Of a DNA stretch of 5,545 bases, positions 5,421 to 5,545 are shown one piece after another; the stretch's first letter is position 1; each line of letters begins with the position of its first letter. The notes beneath the pieces are model-generated. The model had not been told where the DNA came from. It worked only from the letters and a program-made list of their open reading frames with translations, and made no database searches. The position numbers were made by a program, and so were the translations under genes. The stretch comes from Puniceicoccales bacterium (GTDB lineage: Bacteria > Verrucomicrobiota > Verrucomicrobiia > Opitutales > UBA953), in NCBI GenBank assembly GCA_031289285.1, contig JAITPT010000166.1, forward strand, positions 1 through 5,545, written 5' to 3'.

Positions 5421-5545
5421 CCTAAAAACGGCAGTTCAGCGGGATGGGTTTGCGCAAGATTTTGAGGCGGATGTGGTTTGCGCTTTCCCGACGCGCACCT
5501 TGCGGTGCGTGGAGCGGAAAGCGCAAGCCGCAGACGGCCAAAAGA
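5421..5545. repeat. Long-hairpin repeat element, copy 2 (cut by window end)
   Basis: Direct copy of 5094-5218, offset by 327 bp, with 7 differences over 125 positions (about 94% identity). It contains the left terminus cctaaaaacggcagtt, the apical stem ttgcgctttcc/ggaaagcgcaa and the inner hairpin cgcacc-ttgc-ggtgcg. One of the differences from copy 1 (5181 against 5508) turns a G-C pair into a G-U pair, and another (5176 against 5503) lies in the loop. By comparison with copy 1 about 37 more bases should follow beyond the window, ending in aactgccgtttttagg. Confidence 0.8.

Noticed and set aside
5094..5545. CRISPR-like direct repeats
   Set aside because: Only two long copies (at least 125 bp) 327 bp apart, internally palindromic, with no regular spacers and no cas genes.

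Overview
The window looks like a chromosomal segment of a GC-rich Gram-negative bacterium, most likely a verrucomicrobium of the Opitutaceae type. This is an inference from the draT gene of a potential nitrogen fixer, weak Shine-Dalgarno signals, a signal-peptide-bearing secreted protein, and intergenic DNA crowded with palindromic repeats. No marker gene in the window fixes the taxonomy, so treat it as a guess.

Layout. Positions 18-300 hold a non-autonomous, MITE-like palindromic element with perfect 20-bp terminal inverted repeats and nested hairpins. Positions 301-653 carry no gene, only short periodic motifs, an AT-rich stretch and an uninterrupted run of 20 C that ends exactly at the argS stop codon. 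On the minus strand, draT (2546-3568) and argS (654-2456) lie head to tail in a probable transcription unit, separated by 89 nt that contain most of a 4 x 12-bp tandem repeat. draT encodes a dinitrogenase-reductase ADP-ribosyltransferase, recognised from its family motifs, with an unusual insertion of about 40 residues made almost only of glycine. argS encodes a complete arginyl-tRNA synthetase. Divergently, on the plus strand, 3722-4948 encodes an exported protein of unknown function built from two diverged copies of one domain, each opening with G-x-W-K. Positions 4949-5545 are non-coding: a terminator-like hairpin, a 'gggttgccc' palindrome, two direct copies of a roughly 160-bp long-hairpin element (94% identical over the visible 125 bp, the second cut by the window edge), and short repeats between them.

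How the parts fit. DraT normally switches nitrogenase off by ADP-ribosylating NifH, and DraG reverses this. Neither draG nor any nif gene is visible, so draT here is an orphan beside a housekeeping gene. The exported protein has no evident link to it. The points most worth following are the glycine-expanded DraT, the duplicated-domain secreted protein, and the two families of hairpin elements.
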